From assembly GCF_016862935.1 (NCBI RefSeq), contig NZ_BONX01000018.1, positions 186,001-250,000 of the forward strand: a DNA stretch of 64,000 bases, read 5' to 3'. The DNA is from Plantactinospora mayteni (lineage in GTDB: Bacteria; Actinomycetota; Actinomycetes; Mycobacteriales; Micromonosporaceae). Positions 40,863-50,164 of the stretch are shown here, in pieces (the stretch's first letter is position 1; the number at the start of each line of letters is the position of its first letter). Under the pieces are notes generated by a model that was not told the origin of the DNA, made no database searches, and was given only the letters and a program-made list of their open reading frames with translations. The position numbers were made by a program, and so were the translations under genes.

Positions 40863-42187
40863 CCGCCGGCCGGTACGCCCACCTCCGCCTCCGGTCCGGG
40901 CGCGTCGGCCTTCGGTTCGGCCGGCTCCGCGGCTCCGGCCCCGGTCGTGCGTAGCGCCCTGACCCGCCGTTCCCGGGCCGGGCCGGAGAGCAGGTGGGCG
41001 ACCGCCACCACCCCGCCGAGCGCCGCGCAGCCCAACCAGAGTGCCGCGTTGCCGAACTGTTCCCGTACGAAGCCCCCGGTGATCGGGGCGGCGAACGTCG
41101 CCACCGACCAGGAGAGCGAGAAGAGCCCCTGGTAGCGACCGCGCAGCGCCGCCGGGGAGAGCTCGGCGATCAGGGTCGAGTTGGACGGCGAGTTGAGCAT
41201 CTCGCCGAGGGTCCAGATCAGTACGGTGAGCACGTAGAACCAGGCCACGTCCGCGAACGCGGTCAGCCCGAAGCCGACCCCGACGATCAGCGCGGCCAGC
41301 GCCAACACCCGGGACCGGCCCCGTCCCCGGATCAGTCGCGGTACGAAGAGTTGCCCGGCCACGATCAGCACCCCGTTGACCGCGATCACCGACCCGTACG
41401 TCGACGGCGACAGCCCGTCCTGGCCCATCGCGATCGGCAGCATCGAGATGTGCTGCATGAAGACCAGCGCCATCAGGACGTTCAGCGCCACGAAACCGAC
41501 GAAGACCCGATCCCGCAGCGCGCTGCCCAGCCCGCCCCGGTGCGGAGCGGCCCGCCCGGCCCGGTGCGGAGCGGCCCGCCCGGACGGCTCGGTACGGACC
41601 CGCCGGGTCTCGCCCACCTTCAGGAAGATGATCAGCGCGGTGCTGACCGTGGTCGCCGCGTCGACCACGAAGAGCAGCAGGTAGCTCGCCTCGGCGGCCA
41701 GCCCGGCCAGGATCGCGGCGGATGCGAAGCCGAGGTTGATCGCCCAGTAGTTCAGGGTGAAGGCGCGCAGCCGGTCCCGTTCGGGTACGACGTCGACCAT
41801 CATCGCGCCGAAGGCCGGCCGGGCCGCCTCGGCGAACATCCCGAGCAGCAGCGCGCCGAGCCCGACCAGCCACAGGTCCCGGGCGAACCCGAGCGCCAGC
41901 ATCATCGCCGCCGCGCCCAGGTGTGCGGTGAGCAGGGTGGGTCGCCGGCCCCACCGGTCGGCGAGGATCCCGCCGGTGAGGGTGCCGACCGCACCGCCGG
42001 CGCCCCAGAGCCCGAGCACGATCCCGGCCTGGAACTCGGAGAAGCCCCGTGCGGTGGTCAGGTAGATGGCCAGGAAGACGAGGACGAAGGAACCGAGCCG
42101 GTTGACCAGCGTGCCGGCCCAGAGGTACCAGAAGGTCCGGGGTAGACCGCCGGTGGTGTCCTGGAACCACTTCCCGACCGTCCGCAT
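40790..42187 (-). CDS. MFS transporter (drug efflux-like)
   Basis: This is a 465-residue protein with 12 transmembrane segments. The MFS motif A is GGILADRWGRRPTLL, and a basic loop sits between TM6 and TM7 ([15 protein letters not shown] repeat). It resembles MDR-type exporters. The substrate is unknown. The last ~25 residues (from GGSSGSRLRSAG to MSTSS) are encoded by DNA of the M23 remnant in another frame, so the natural C-terminus was replaced. Confidence 0.85.
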   Translation of the reverse strand: MRTVGKWFQDTTGGLPRTFWYLWAGTLVNRLGSFVLVFLAIYLTTARGFSEFQAGIVLGLWGAGGAVGTLTGGILADRWGRRPTLLTAHLGAAAMMLALGFARDLWLVGLGALLLGMFAEAARPAFGAMMVDVVPERDRLRAFTLNYWAINLGFASAAILAGLAAEASYLLLFVVDAATTVSTALIIFLKVGETRRVRTEPSGRAAPHRAGRAAPHRGGLGSALRDRVFVGFVALNVLMALVFMQHISMLPIAMGQDGLSPSTYGSVIAVNGVLIVAGQLFVPRLIRGRGRSRVLALAALIVGVGFGLTAFADVAWFYVLTVLIWTLGEMLNSPSNSTLIAELSPAALRGRYQGLFSLSWSVATFAAPITGGFVREQFGNAALWLGCAALGGVVAVAHLLSGPARERRVRALRTTGAGAAEPAEPKADAPGPEAEVGVPAGGSSGSRLRSAGIPATRPNHMSTSS

Positions 42188-42338
42188 CCGCCGCCCCCGT
42201 ACTTGTAATGACCGCTTATCCTCAAACGCCTTACGAAGCTAGTGCGGCGGGTCCGGCCTGGTCATCCCGTTTTCCACGTGTCGGTCGTCACCCCGGGTCG
42301 TCGCGTGCCGGCCAGCCGGGTCCGGCAGGATGAGTTCC

Positions 42339-43142
42339 ATGACTGCGAGCACGAGTGATCGGCCGGAGGAAACCGTGGTGGCAGGCGAGGGCGCCGCGGT
42401 CGGCACGTTGGTGCTGCTCCGGCACGGCGAGAGCGACTGGAACGCCAAGAACCTCTTCACCGGCTGGGTCGACGTGGACCTCACGGCCAAGGGTGAGAGC
42501 GAGGCCCGGCGCGGCGGCGAGCTGCTGCGCGAGCACAACCTGCTGCCCGACGTGCTGCACACCAGCGTGCTCCGCCGGGCGATCCGCACCGCCGAGCTGG
42601 CGCTGAACGCTGCCGACCGGCACTGGATCGCGGTACGCCGCTCGTGGCGGCTCAACGAGCGGCACTACGGCGCGCTCCAGGGCAAGGACAAGAAGCAGAC
42701 CCTGGCCGAGTACGGCGAGGAGCAGTTCATGCTCTGGCGCCGGTCGTACGACACCCCGCCGCCGCCGATCGCCGACGGCGACGAGTGGTCCCAGGTCGGC
42801 GACCCGCGCTACGCCCTGCTCCCGCCCGAGCTGATGCCGAAGACGGAGTGCCTGAAGGACGTCGTCGACCGGATGCTGCCGTACTGGTTCGACGCGATCG
42901 TGCCGGACATCCTGGCCGGCCGGACGGTGCTGGTCGCCGCGCACGGCAACTCGCTGCGGGCACTGGTCAAGCACCTGGACGGCATCTCCGACGAGGCGAT
43001 CGCCAAGCTCAACATCCCGACCGGGATCCCGCTGCGCTACGACCTCGACCGGTCGATGCGCCCGCTGGTGACCGGCGGGGCGTACCTCGACCCCGAGGCG
43101 GCCAAGGATGCCGCCGCCGCGGTCGCCAACCAAGGCCGCTGA
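42339..43142 (+). CDS. gpmA: 2,3-bisphosphoglycerate-dependent phosphoglycerate mutase
   Basis: This is a 267-residue histidine phosphatase-superfamily enzyme of glycolysis. The phospho-His29 is in [10 protein letters not shown], and the second catalytic His is in [12 protein letters not shown]. The cap sequence [20 protein letters not shown] is typical of dPGM. CAGGAT ends 7 nt before the chosen ATG (42339); an ATG three codons upstream is less likely. It precedes senX3-regX3 as in mycobacteria (Rv0489). Confidence 0.93.
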   Translation: MTASTSDRPEETVVAGEGAAVGTLVLLRHGESDWNAKNLFTGWVDVDLTAKGESEARRGGELLREHNLLPDVLHTSVLRRAIRTAELALNAADRHWIAVRRSWRLNERHYGALQGKDKKQTLAEYGEEQFMLWRRSYDTPPPPIADGDEWSQVGDPRYALLPPELMPKTECLKDVVDRMLPYWFDAIVPDILAGRTVLVAAHGNSLRALVKHLDGISDEAIAKLNIPTGIPLRYDLDRSMRPLVTGGAYLDPEAAKDAAAAVANQGR

Positions 43143-43154
43143 ACCGTCCCGCTA

Positions 43155-43194
43155 CGCCGAGAGCCCCTTCCCGACCGGGGAGGGGCTCTCGGCG
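43155..43194. terminator. Bidirectional terminator between gpmA and phoU
   Basis: An 18-bp stem with one mismatch is formed by 43155-43172 (CGCCGAGAGCCCCTTCCC) and 43177-43194 (GGGGAGGGGCTCTCGGCG), with a 4-nt loop between convergent genes. Confidence 0.85.
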
Positions 43195-43202
43195 TCCGCG
43201 GC

Positions 43203-43850
43203 TCAGTCGGTGACGGTCTCGCCGGTGACCAGGTAGACGACCCGGCGGCCGGCGTTCACCGCGTGGTCGGCGTACCGCTCGTAGAAGCGGCCGAGCAGGG
43301 TCGCGTCGATGGCGGTCTCCACCCCGTACGGCCAGTCGTCGGCGAGCAGCACCGCGAAGAGTTGCCGGTGCAGGCTGTCCATGGCGTCGTCGTCCCGGTC
43401 CAGTTCGGCGGCGAGGTCGGCGTCGGGCTTGGAGAGTACGTTCGCGATCTTGTCGGCGATCCGGTCCGCCACTCCGGCCATCTCGGTGAAGACCGGGCGC
43501 AGTTCGGCCGGTACGGCGGGCGACGGGTGCCGGCGTACGGCGGTCTTGGCCACGTGGTCGGCGAGGTCGCCCATCCGCTCCAGGTCGGCGGCGACGTGCA
43601 GGGCGGTGACCAGGGCGCGCAGGTCGGAGGCGACCGGCGCCTGCCGGGCCAGCAGGTCGCAGACCCGCTCCTCGACCTGCCGGTAGAGGGAGTCGATCTC
43701 CGCGTCCCGCTCGATCACGGTCTCGGCGGCCGTCCGGTCGGCGGTGAGCAGTGCCCGGGTGGCCTGGCGCATCGCGGCCCGGATCGCCTCGGCCATGTCG
43801 ACCAGCAACTGGCTCACGATGTTCAGGTCGATCCGGAATTCCTCGCGCAT
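43203..43850 (-). CDS. phoU: Phosphate signalling protein PhoU
   Basis: This is a 215-residue protein made of two three-helix PhoU repeats. Typical elements are MREEFRIDLNIVSQLLVDMA, IERDAEIDSLYRQVEERVCD, and the metal-binding repeats LERMGDLADHVAK and RFYERYADHAVNAGRR. It keeps the phosphate-sensing histidine kinase off when phosphate is plentiful. It is divergent from senX3-regX3, which it probably modulates. Confidence 0.92.
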   Translation of the reverse strand: MREEFRIDLNIVSQLLVDMAEAIRAAMRQATRALLTADRTAAETVIERDAEIDSLYRQVEERVCDLLARQAPVASDLRALVTALHVAADLERMGDLADHVAKTAVRRHPSPAVPAELRPVFTEMAGVADRIADKIANVLSKPDADLAAELDRDDDAMDSLHRQLFAVLLADDWPYGVETAIDATLLGRFYERYADHAVNAGRRVVYLVTGETVTD

Positions 43851-43959
43851 GATCACGTCCTGGTGGGAGTGGCGGTTTCGCCGACCGTGGTGGTTTCGCC
43901 CACGGACGGTCGTACAGGTGTCGGTCCCGACCACGGTAGGGGGATTGGGCGGCGCCGTG

Positions 43960-43997
43960 GTGAACATCTGTGAACGGCACTGGGCCGGGGGGTGAAC
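43960..43997. promoter_or_regulatory. Three GTGAAC repeats in the phoU-senX3 promoter region
   Basis: GTGAAC occurs at 43960, 43970 and 43992 on the plus strand (GTTCAC on the minus strand). GTTCAC-like direct repeats near 11-bp spacing are the usual PHO-box core in actinobacteria. The spacing here is 10 and 22 bp. It is a likely RegX3 site for autoregulation. Confidence 0.5.
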
Positions 43998-44069
43998 ATT
44001 CTCCGATCGGCGCGTGATTCGCCCAATTTTGCCTGGTCGACAGGTTAACGATGACCCTACGATCGCCGC

Positions 44070-45353
44070 GTGGAATGGGGGGTGGTCGCGGGCGTGCTCG
44101 TCGGGCTCGGTCTCGGCCTGTCCCTCGGTCCGCTCCGCCACCGGGTCTCCGGATGGTTCTCGGCCGGCGGCACCACGACCGGACGAGGCGGGACACGCAG
44201 TAACAGGAGGCCGGCGATAGGCACTGACGAGCAGGCCGGCGGGTTGCCGGGACTCGGCCGCAAGAGCCTCGACTCGCTCCGGGTCGGGGTGGTCGTCCTC
44301 GACGCACACGACGTCCCGGTCCTGGTGAACCCGGCCGCCCGGGCGATGGGACTGCTCCGGGTCGGCAGTACCCCCGGCACGGTCGTCGCGCACCCGATCA
44401 TCCGTACCCTGGCCGGCCAGGTGCGGCGCACCGGAGTGCGCCGCGAGGTCGAGCTGGACCTGCCCCGGGGTCGCGAGGGTGGCATGTCCGACCCGCTCGG
44501 CGTGCACCTGCGGGCGATGGGCCTGGGCTCCGGCTACATCGCGGTCGAGGCGGCCGACGTGACCGAGTCGCACCGGGTCGCCCGGGTCCGCCGGGACTTC
44601 GTGGCCAACGTCAGCCACGAGCTGAAGACCCCGATCGGGGCGTTGCAACTGCTCGCCGAGGCGCTGCTGGACGCCACCGACCAGACCGCCGGTAACGCGA
44701 CGCTGGACCCCACCGAGGACATGGCGGCGGCCCGCCGGTTCGCCGAGCGGATCCAGCACGAGTCCACCCGGCTCGGCAAGCTCGTCAACGAGCTGCTCGA
44801 ACTCACCCGGTTGCAGGGCGCGGAGCCGCTGCCCGCGCCGGAGCCGGTAGCGCTGGACTGGGTCACCGCCGAGGTGGTCGACCGGACCCGCACCGCCGCC
44901 ACCGCCCGGGAGATCACCGTCGTGGTCGAGGGCGAACGGGACCTCACCGTCTACGGCAGCGACAGCCAGATCGCCACCGCGGTCAGCAACCTGGTGGAGA
45001 ACGCGATCGCGTACTCGGCGGAACAGACCCAGGTCACCGTGGCGATCAAGAGCACCAGCGAACACATCGAGATCGCCGTCACCGACCAGGGCATCGGGAT
45101 CGCCCCGGACGACGTGGGCCGGATCTTCGAGCGGTTCTACCGGGCCGACCAGGCCCGGTCACGGCAGACCGGCGGGACCGGCCTCGGCCTGGCGATCGTC
45201 AAGCACATCGCCACCAACCATGGCGGCCGGGTCGAGGTTTCCAGCACTCTTGGTGGAGGCTCGACGTTCACCCTCCGGCTTCCCGCGCGTCCGCCGGACG
45301 CCTTCCTACCGCCAGCCCCGTCAGTTGAGATCGAGACCGGTTCCTTCGGATAG
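44070..45353 (+). CDS. senX3: Phosphate-sensing histidine kinase SenX3
   Basis: This is a 427-residue protein with an N-terminal transmembrane helix (about 1-22), a PAS-like sensor region to about 165, and HisKA with His183 in NVSHELKTPIGAL. The HATPase domain has N, G1 and G2 boxes (NLVENAIAYS, DQGIGIAPDDVGRIFERF, GTGLGLAIVKHI). It phosphorylates RegX3 under low phosphate. The GTG start at 44070 lies 6 nt after TACGAT (leaderless). Confidence 0.92.
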   Translation: MEWGVVAGVLVGLGLGLSLGPLRHRVSGWFSAGGTTTGRGGTRSNRRPAIGTDEQAGGLPGLGRKSLDSLRVGVVVLDAHDVPVLVNPAARAMGLLRVGSTPGTVVAHPIIRTLAGQVRRTGVRREVELDLPRGREGGMSDPLGVHLRAMGLGSGYIAVEAADVTESHRVARVRRDFVANVSHELKTPIGALQLLAEALLDATDQTAGNATLDPTEDMAAARRFAERIQHESTRLGKLVNELLELTRLQGAEPLPAPEPVALDWVTAEVVDRTRTAATAREITVVVEGERDLTVYGSDSQIATAVSNLVENAIAYSAEQTQVTVAIKSTSEHIEIAVTDQGIGIAPDDVGRIFERFYRADQARSRQTGGTGLGLAIVKHIATNHGGRVEVSSTLGGGSTFTLRLPARPPDAFLPPAPSVEIETGSFG

Positions 45354-45387
45354 TTCCGAGGCGGACCGTCACCAGAAAGGAAAGTCC

Positions 45388-46071
45388 GTGGCCCGCGTAC
45401 TCGTGGTCGAGGATGAGGAGTCGTTTTCCGACGCCCTCTCCTACCTGCTGCGCAAGGAAGGATTCGAGGTCTCGGCCGCGGCGACCGGCACGGCGGCGCT
45501 GACCGAGTTCGACCGTACCGGCGCGGACATCGTGCTGCTCGACCTGATGTTGCCCGAGATGTCCGGTACCGAGGTGTGCCGGCAGCTCCGCCAGCGCTCC
45601 CAGGTGCCGATCATCATGGTCACCGCCCGGGACAGCGAGATCGACAAGGTGGTCGGGCTGGAGATCGGCGCCGACGACTACGTGACCAAGCCGTACTCGC
45701 CACGCGAGCTGGTCGCCCGGGTCCGGGCGGTACTCCGGCGGCGCGGCAACGAGACCGTCGAGCCGGGCACCCCGACGCTGACCGCCGGCCCGGTCCGGAT
45801 GGACATCGAGCGGCACGTGGTCACCGTCGACGGCGCCCCGGTGCAGCTTCCGCTGAAGGAGTTCGAGCTGCTGGAGCTGCTGCTCCGCAACGCCGGACGG
45901 GTGCTCACCCGGGGACAGTTGATCGACCGGGTCTGGGGCGCGGACTATGTCGGCGACACCAAGACCCTCGACGTACACGTGAAGCGGCTGCGCTCGAAGG
46001 TCGAGCCGGAGCCCTCCGCGCCGCGCTTCATCGTCACCGTCCGGGGCCTGGGCTACAAGTTCGAGCCGTAG
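45388..46071 (+). CDS. regX3: Phosphate-responsive regulator RegX3
   Basis: This is a 227-residue OmpR-family regulator with an intact receiver (DEE at 9-11, phospho-Asp52 in IVLLDLMLPEMSG, Lys in VTKPYSPREL) and a winged helix (LPLKEFELLELLLRNAGRVL; DVHVKRLRSKVE). It is cotranscribed with senX3, 34 bp downstream. The start GTG follows AAAGGAAAG. It activates phosphate-uptake genes in relatives. Confidence 0.93.
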   Translation: MARVLVVEDEESFSDALSYLLRKEGFEVSAAATGTAALTEFDRTGADIVLLDLMLPEMSGTEVCRQLRQRSQVPIIMVTARDSEIDKVVGLEIGADDYVTKPYSPRELVARVRAVLRRRGNETVEPGTPTLTAGPVRMDIERHVVTVDGAPVQLPLKEFELLELLLRNAGRVLTRGQLIDRVWGADYVGDTKTLDVHVKRLRSKVEPEPSAPRFIVTVRGLGYKFEP

Positions 46072-46155
46072 GCCGCGCAGCCGGTCGGGGCCGTGGTCCG
46101 CAGCCGGGTCGAGGCCGGCGCGGGGCGTCGCCGTTTCCGGGCGGCGGGCGGCGGC

Positions 46156-47082
46156 TCAGCCTCTGGTGCCGCGCGGCCTGCGCTGCGGTGCCGGCCGCCG
46201 GCCGGCGGTGGCGGCCCTCGGGCTGGCCGGCTCCCGGCCGCCCTCCTCCCGGCGGTCCAACACCGGGTCGGCCCCGGCGGTCGCCGGGTGTGTCGCCACC
46301 AGGCCGCGCCGCTCCCGCTCCGCGCAGAGCTCGGCCAGTTTCGCGTACGCCGGCTTGCCGACCAGCGCGGTCAGCTCCGGCTCGTACGACAAATACATCG
46401 GCTCGGTGCCGACGTGTGCCTCCGGCGACGAGGTGCACCACCAGTCGAGGTCGTGACCGCCCGCGCCCCAGCCGCGCCGGTCGAACTCGCCCAGCGTCGA
46501 GACCAGCACCTTCGTCCCGTCCGGTCGCTTCACCCAGTCCTGGTCCCGGCGTACCGGCAGTTGCCAGCAGACGTCCGGCTTGTATTCCAGCGGGTGTACC
46601 CCGTCGCGCAGCGCCTGGGCGTGCAGCGCGCAGCCGCCCCCGCCGGCGAAGTCCGCGTCGTTGAGGAAGACGCACGGCGCCTCCTCGCCCCGGGTCGCCG
46701 TACGCCGGGCCGGGGTCTCGCCGTCCACCGAGTCCAGCTCGGTGTAGTTCTTGAAGCCCCGCCGGTAGTGCTGCCAGGTCTGCGGGGTGAGCCGCTTGAC
46801 CGCCGAGCGGACCCGCTTCTCGTCGTCGGCGTCGGTGAAGAACGCGCCGTGCGAGCAGCAGCCGTCGGCGGCCCGGCCGGCGATGATGCCGTGGCAGGTC
46901 TGGCCGAAGACGCAGGTCCACCGGGAGAGCAGCCAGGTCAGGTCGGCCCGGATCAGGTGCTCGGGGTCGGCCGGGTCGGCGAATTCGAGCCACTCCCGGG
47001 GAAAGTCGAGCGGGACCTCCCGGCCGCGGGGGTCGTCGGGGTCGTCCACCAGGATCCGGAGCTGGTTACGTGCTGTTGCCAC
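46156..47082 (-). CDS. Conserved Cys-rich protein (Rv0495c-like)
   Basis: This is a 308-residue soluble protein. The conserved part (about 1-250) carries clustered Cys/His: [27 protein letters not shown] and CW, which could bind zinc or an Fe-S cluster, as in YkgJ/DUF3109-type proteins. The last ~60 residues are a basic, disordered tail. It lies beside ppx, as Rv0495c does beside Rv0496 (from memory). The function is unknown. The start GTG 47082 is 6 nt after TAGGCT on the minus strand. Confidence 0.78.
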   Translation of the reverse strand: MATARNQLRILVDDPDDPRGREVPLDFPREWLEFADPADPEHLIRADLTWLLSRWTCVFGQTCHGIIAGRAADGCCSHGAFFTDADDEKRVRSAVKRLTPQTWQHYRRGFKNYTELDSVDGETPARRTATRGEEAPCVFLNDADFAGGGGCALHAQALRDGVHPLEYKPDVCWQLPVRRDQDWVKRPDGTKVLVSTLGEFDRRGWGAGGHDLDWWCTSSPEAHVGTEPMYLSYEPELTALVGKPAYAKLAELCAERERRGLVATHPATAGADPVLDRREEGGREPASPRAATAGRRPAPQRRPRGTRG

Positions 47083-47135
47083 CCGGCCAGCCTACGCCCG
47101 CTATCCGCCCGCGACCTGCGTCTAGTGTCTTTCCC

Positions 47136-48101
47136 ATGCGACTCGGCGTGCTTGATGTCGGTTCCAACACCGTGCACCTTCTGGTCGTGGACGCGCACCA
47201 CGGCGCCCATCCCTGGCCGGCACACTCCGAAAAGGCGGTGATCCGGCTCGCCGAGCAGATCGGCCGGGACGGTGAGCTGACGGTCGCCGGGGCGGATGCC
47301 CTGGTCGAGGCGGTGAACGAGGCGAAGATGGCCGCGGCCCGGCTGACCGCCGACGACCTGCTGGCCTTCGCGACCTCCGCGGTCCGGGACGCCACCAACG
47401 CGCCGGAGGTGCTGACCCGGGTCCGGACCGAGACCGGGGTACGCCTCCAGGTGCTCTCCGGCGCCGACGAGGCCCGGATGACCTTCCTCGCCGTACGCCG
47501 GTGGTTCGGCTGGTCCGCCGGTCGGCTGCTGGTACTGGACATCGGCGGCGGTTCGCTGGAGCTGGCGGCCGGGATCGACGAGGAACCCGAGTTCGCCCAC
47601 TCGCTGCCGCTCGGCGCCGGCCGGCTCACCCGGGAGTGGCTGGACGTGGGGCCGGACAGCCACCACACCCCGTCGTCGGCGGCGGTGACCAAGCTGGAGG
47701 CGTACGTCGAGGAGATGCTCGACACCGTGGTCGACGACACCGTCGAGGTCGGCTGGGACCAGGTCGCCGCCACCAGCAAGACCTTCCGGAGCCTGGCCAG
47801 GCTGGCCGGGGCGGCGCCGTCGTCGGACGGGCTCTGGGCGCCGCGCAGCCTCTCCCAGACCGGGCTGCGGCAGGTGATCGGCTTCATCCGGCACATCCCG
47901 CCGAGCAAACTCTCCGAACTCGAAGGGGTCAGCGCGCGCCGGGCGCACCAGTTGCTGGCCGGGGCGATCGTGGCCGAGGCGGCGATGCGCCGGCTCGGGG
48001 TGGAGAACCTGGACATCTGCCCGTGGGCGCTCCGGGAGGGTGTGATCCTGCGCCGGCTCGATCTGCTGGAGCCGGCACAGGGTCCGCGGCAGCCGGTGTG
48101 A
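47136..48101 (+). CDS. ppx: Ppx/GppA-family exopolyphosphatase or guanosine pentaphosphate phosphatase
   Basis: This is a 321-residue short-type Ppx/GppA protein. The sugar-kinase-like phosphate motifs are seen as [13 protein letters not shown] and [12 protein letters not shown]. It hydrolyses polyphosphate and/or (p)ppGpp; in M. tuberculosis the Rv0496 counterpart is PPX1. Its nearness to phosphate-control genes is consistent with polyphosphate turnover. The start ATG is 7 nt after TAGTGT (leaderless). Confidence 0.9.
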   Translation: MRLGVLDVGSNTVHLLVVDAHHGAHPWPAHSEKAVIRLAEQIGRDGELTVAGADALVEAVNEAKMAAARLTADDLLAFATSAVRDATNAPEVLTRVRTETGVRLQVLSGADEARMTFLAVRRWFGWSAGRLLVLDIGGGSLELAAGIDEEPEFAHSLPLGAGRLTREWLDVGPDSHHTPSSAAVTKLEAYVEEMLDTVVDDTVEVGWDQVAATSKTFRSLARLAGAAPSSDGLWAPRSLSQTGLRQVIGFIRHIPPSKLSELEGVSARRAHQLLAGAIVAEAAMRRLGVENLDICPWALREGVILRRLDLLEPAQGPRQPV

Positions 48102-48182
48102 CCTGCTGTTTTGTCCGTTGCTGCGGCTTTGGGCCCGATCCGCGGCCGGGTGTGGTGTGCCTGGTCGGGCTACCCTGAGACC

Positions 48183-48986
48183 GTGACCACCCGCGTACTG
48201 CTGTCGAGTTCCTCGGTCTTTCCCGAGCCGACCGCAGCCGCCTTCGAGATGGCGGCGGCGCTCGGCTACGACGGCGTCGAGGTGATGGTCTGGACCGACG
48301 CGGTGAGCCAGGACGCCGGAGCGCTGCGCGGCCTGGCCCGGCACTACGACGTACCGGTGCTCTCGGTGCACTCGCCCTGCCTGCTGGTCACCCAGCGCGT
48401 CTGGAGTTCCGACCCGTGGGAGCGGCTGCGCCGCTCGGCGGTACTGGCCGAGACCCTGGAGGCGCCGACGGTGGTGGTGCACCCGCCGTTCACCTGGCAG
48501 CGGGAATACGCCCGCTCGTTCGTCGACGGGCTCGGCACACTCGGCGAGGAGCACCCGGGGATCCGGTTCGCGGTGGAGAACATGTACCCGGTCCGGATGG
48601 CCGGCCGGGAGTTCGTGCCGTACATGCCGGGGTGGAACCCGACCGAGACCGGCTATCCCGCCTACACCCTGGACCTGTCGCACTGCGCCGCCTCGCACAG
48701 CGACGCGCTGGAGATGGCCGACACGATGGGGGCCGGGCTGGCGCACGTACACCTCGGGGACGGCACCGGCGAGGGCCGGGACGAGCACCTGGTGCCCGGC
48801 CGGGGCACCCAGCCCTGTGCCGAGCTGCTGACCTCGCTCGCCGGGCGGGGCTTCACCGGCTCGGTCGCGGTCGAGGTCTCCACCCGGCGGGCCCGCAGCC
48901 GGGCCGACCGGGAGGGCGACCTGCGGGCGGCGCTGGAGTTCGCCCGCCAGCACCTGGCCGCGCCGACCCCGGTCGACGCCCGCTGA
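48183..48986 (+). CDS. Sugar phosphate isomerase/epimerase-like TIM-barrel protein
   Basis: This is a 267-residue AP-endonuclease-2-type TIM barrel. The strands include [50 protein letters not shown] and [20 protein letters not shown], with metal-binding His/Asp/Glu residues. It is the counterpart of Rv0498 (from memory). The substrate is unknown. The GTG start lies 6 nt after TACCCT (leaderless). Confidence 0.82.
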   Translation: MTTRVLLSSSSVFPEPTAAAFEMAAALGYDGVEVMVWTDAVSQDAGALRGLARHYDVPVLSVHSPCLLVTQRVWSSDPWERLRRSAVLAETLEAPTVVVHPPFTWQREYARSFVDGLGTLGEEHPGIRFAVENMYPVRMAGREFVPYMPGWNPTETGYPAYTLDLSHCAASHSDALEMADTMGAGLAHVHLGDGTGEGRDEHLVPGRGTQPCAELLTSLAGRGFTGSVAVEVSTRRARSRADREGDLRAALEFARQHLAAPTPVDAR

Positions 48987-49084
48987 GTTACCGTCCGCGA
49001 CTGCATCTGCCGTCGGCCGCCACCGCCGATTGATAGATATACTTCGATTTCTACATCTCGCCCCCTCGTGCCCCAGGGCATGCT

Positions 49085-49119
49085 ATAAGTATTGTCAGAG
49101 GAGAGCTGATAATGCTTAT
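49085..49119 (+). promoter_or_regulatory. Inverted repeat around the start of the AbiE-like operon
   Basis: ATAAGTATT (49085-49093) and AATGCTTAT (49111-49119) are an 8-of-9 inverted repeat that overlaps the start codon in an AT-rich promoter (49020-49111). AbiEi-type antitoxins repress their own operon at inverted repeats. Confidence 0.45.
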
Positions 49120-50164
49120 GTCGTCCCGGCCATGGCAGGCTCTGGCCGACGCGGGCGTTGTCGTCGTGCCGGTCGATGCCGAGCGCGTCGAGCTACGTCA
49201 CGCCGAACACCATGCATCGACCAAAGTCCTCGCCCGGGCGAGACCACTGCACCCTCGCGATCTCGTCGGCATCCTCGAACGGCAGACAGAGCCGGGGTTG
49301 CTGATCGTGCCGGCGGCGTCCCCTGCGGTGCGGGCGATGCTGGATGCCGCTGGTTGGTCCTGGCTCGTCGATGACGGTCGGCAGGTCACGGGTGTGTTGC
49401 GCGTCGCGGGGAATCGGCTGGACGTCGGGGCCTCCGGCAACGAGGTCCAGCGCCGTTCCTCGGGGCGGCGCCGGACCGGCCCGGTGCCCTGGGGAACGTT
49501 CACCCTGGTACGCCGGCTTTTGAAACAGCCGTACGCGACCCAGCAGCAGTTGGCGGATCTGACGGGGCTCTCGCAGCCCCGGGTGTCCCAGGCACTCCGG
49601 TGGTTCACCGACCAGGGGCTGGTCGAGCGCACCGGAGTGGGCTGGCGGATACGAGACTTCGACCGCCTGCTGGGCTGGTGGCTGGCGGAGTATCCCGGCC
49701 CGGGCGGGCTCAGCACGTACTGGTACAGCCTGGACCCCGCCATCACGCAGGCACGCACGGTGATGGAGCAGGTCGACACGGCCACTCGTCGGGCCACCAC
49801 GGTCGACCAGCCCGCGGCCGTGCTGTCCGGTGACGTCGCCGCCGACCTCATCGCGCCGTGGCGCAGTCCGAATCGCGCGGTCGTCTACGCCCGCAACGGC
49901 GTCGATCCGGCCGCGTCCGGGTTCGTGCCGGCGGCGGAGGAGGACGCGACACTGGAGTTCATCGTGCCCCAGGATCCGGGGGTGTGGCCGGTCGGTGTGC
50001 CGGGCGCGTCCCGACGGAGCACGCCGTTGCCGCTGGCGGACCTGATGCAGGTCATCTGGGACGTCCACCGGGCACCCGGCGCGGACGCCGAGGAGGCGGT
50101 GGTGCGGTTGTGGCGAGAACTGCGGAGCCGCAGTCGGCGCGCGTACGGAGAGGCCGTGGCATGA
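49112..50164 (+). CDS. HTH protein, probable antitoxin of an AbiE-like pair
   Basis: This is a 350-residue protein with no signal peptide. Its centre holds a MarR/winged-helix motif: RRLLKQPYATQQQLADLTGL, followed by SQPRVSQALRWFTDQGLVER. The C-terminal ~170 residues have mixed alpha/beta structure. Its 4-nt overlap (ATGA) with a nucleotidyltransferase gene is the layout of type IV toxin-antitoxin systems of the AbiE class, where the first protein is repressor and antitoxin. The ATG at 49112 follows GGAGAG; an ATG two codons later is possible. The DNA upstream is AT-rich. Confidence 0.65.
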   Translation: MLMSSRPWQALADAGVVVVPVDAERVELRHAEHHASTKVLARARPLHPRDLVGILERQTEPGLLIVPAASPAVRAMLDAAGWSWLVDDGRQVTGVLRVAGNRLDVGASGNEVQRRSSGRRRTGPVPWGTFTLVRRLLKQPYATQQQLADLTGLSQPRVSQALRWFTDQGLVERTGVGWRIRDFDRLLGWWLAEYPGPGGLSTYWYSLDPAITQARTVMEQVDTATRRATTVDQPAAVLSGDVAADLIAPWRSPNRAVVYARNGVDPAASGFVPAAEEDATLEFIVPQDPGVWPVGVPGASRRSTPLPLADLMQVIWDVHRAPGADAEEAVVRLWRELRSRSRRAYGEAVA

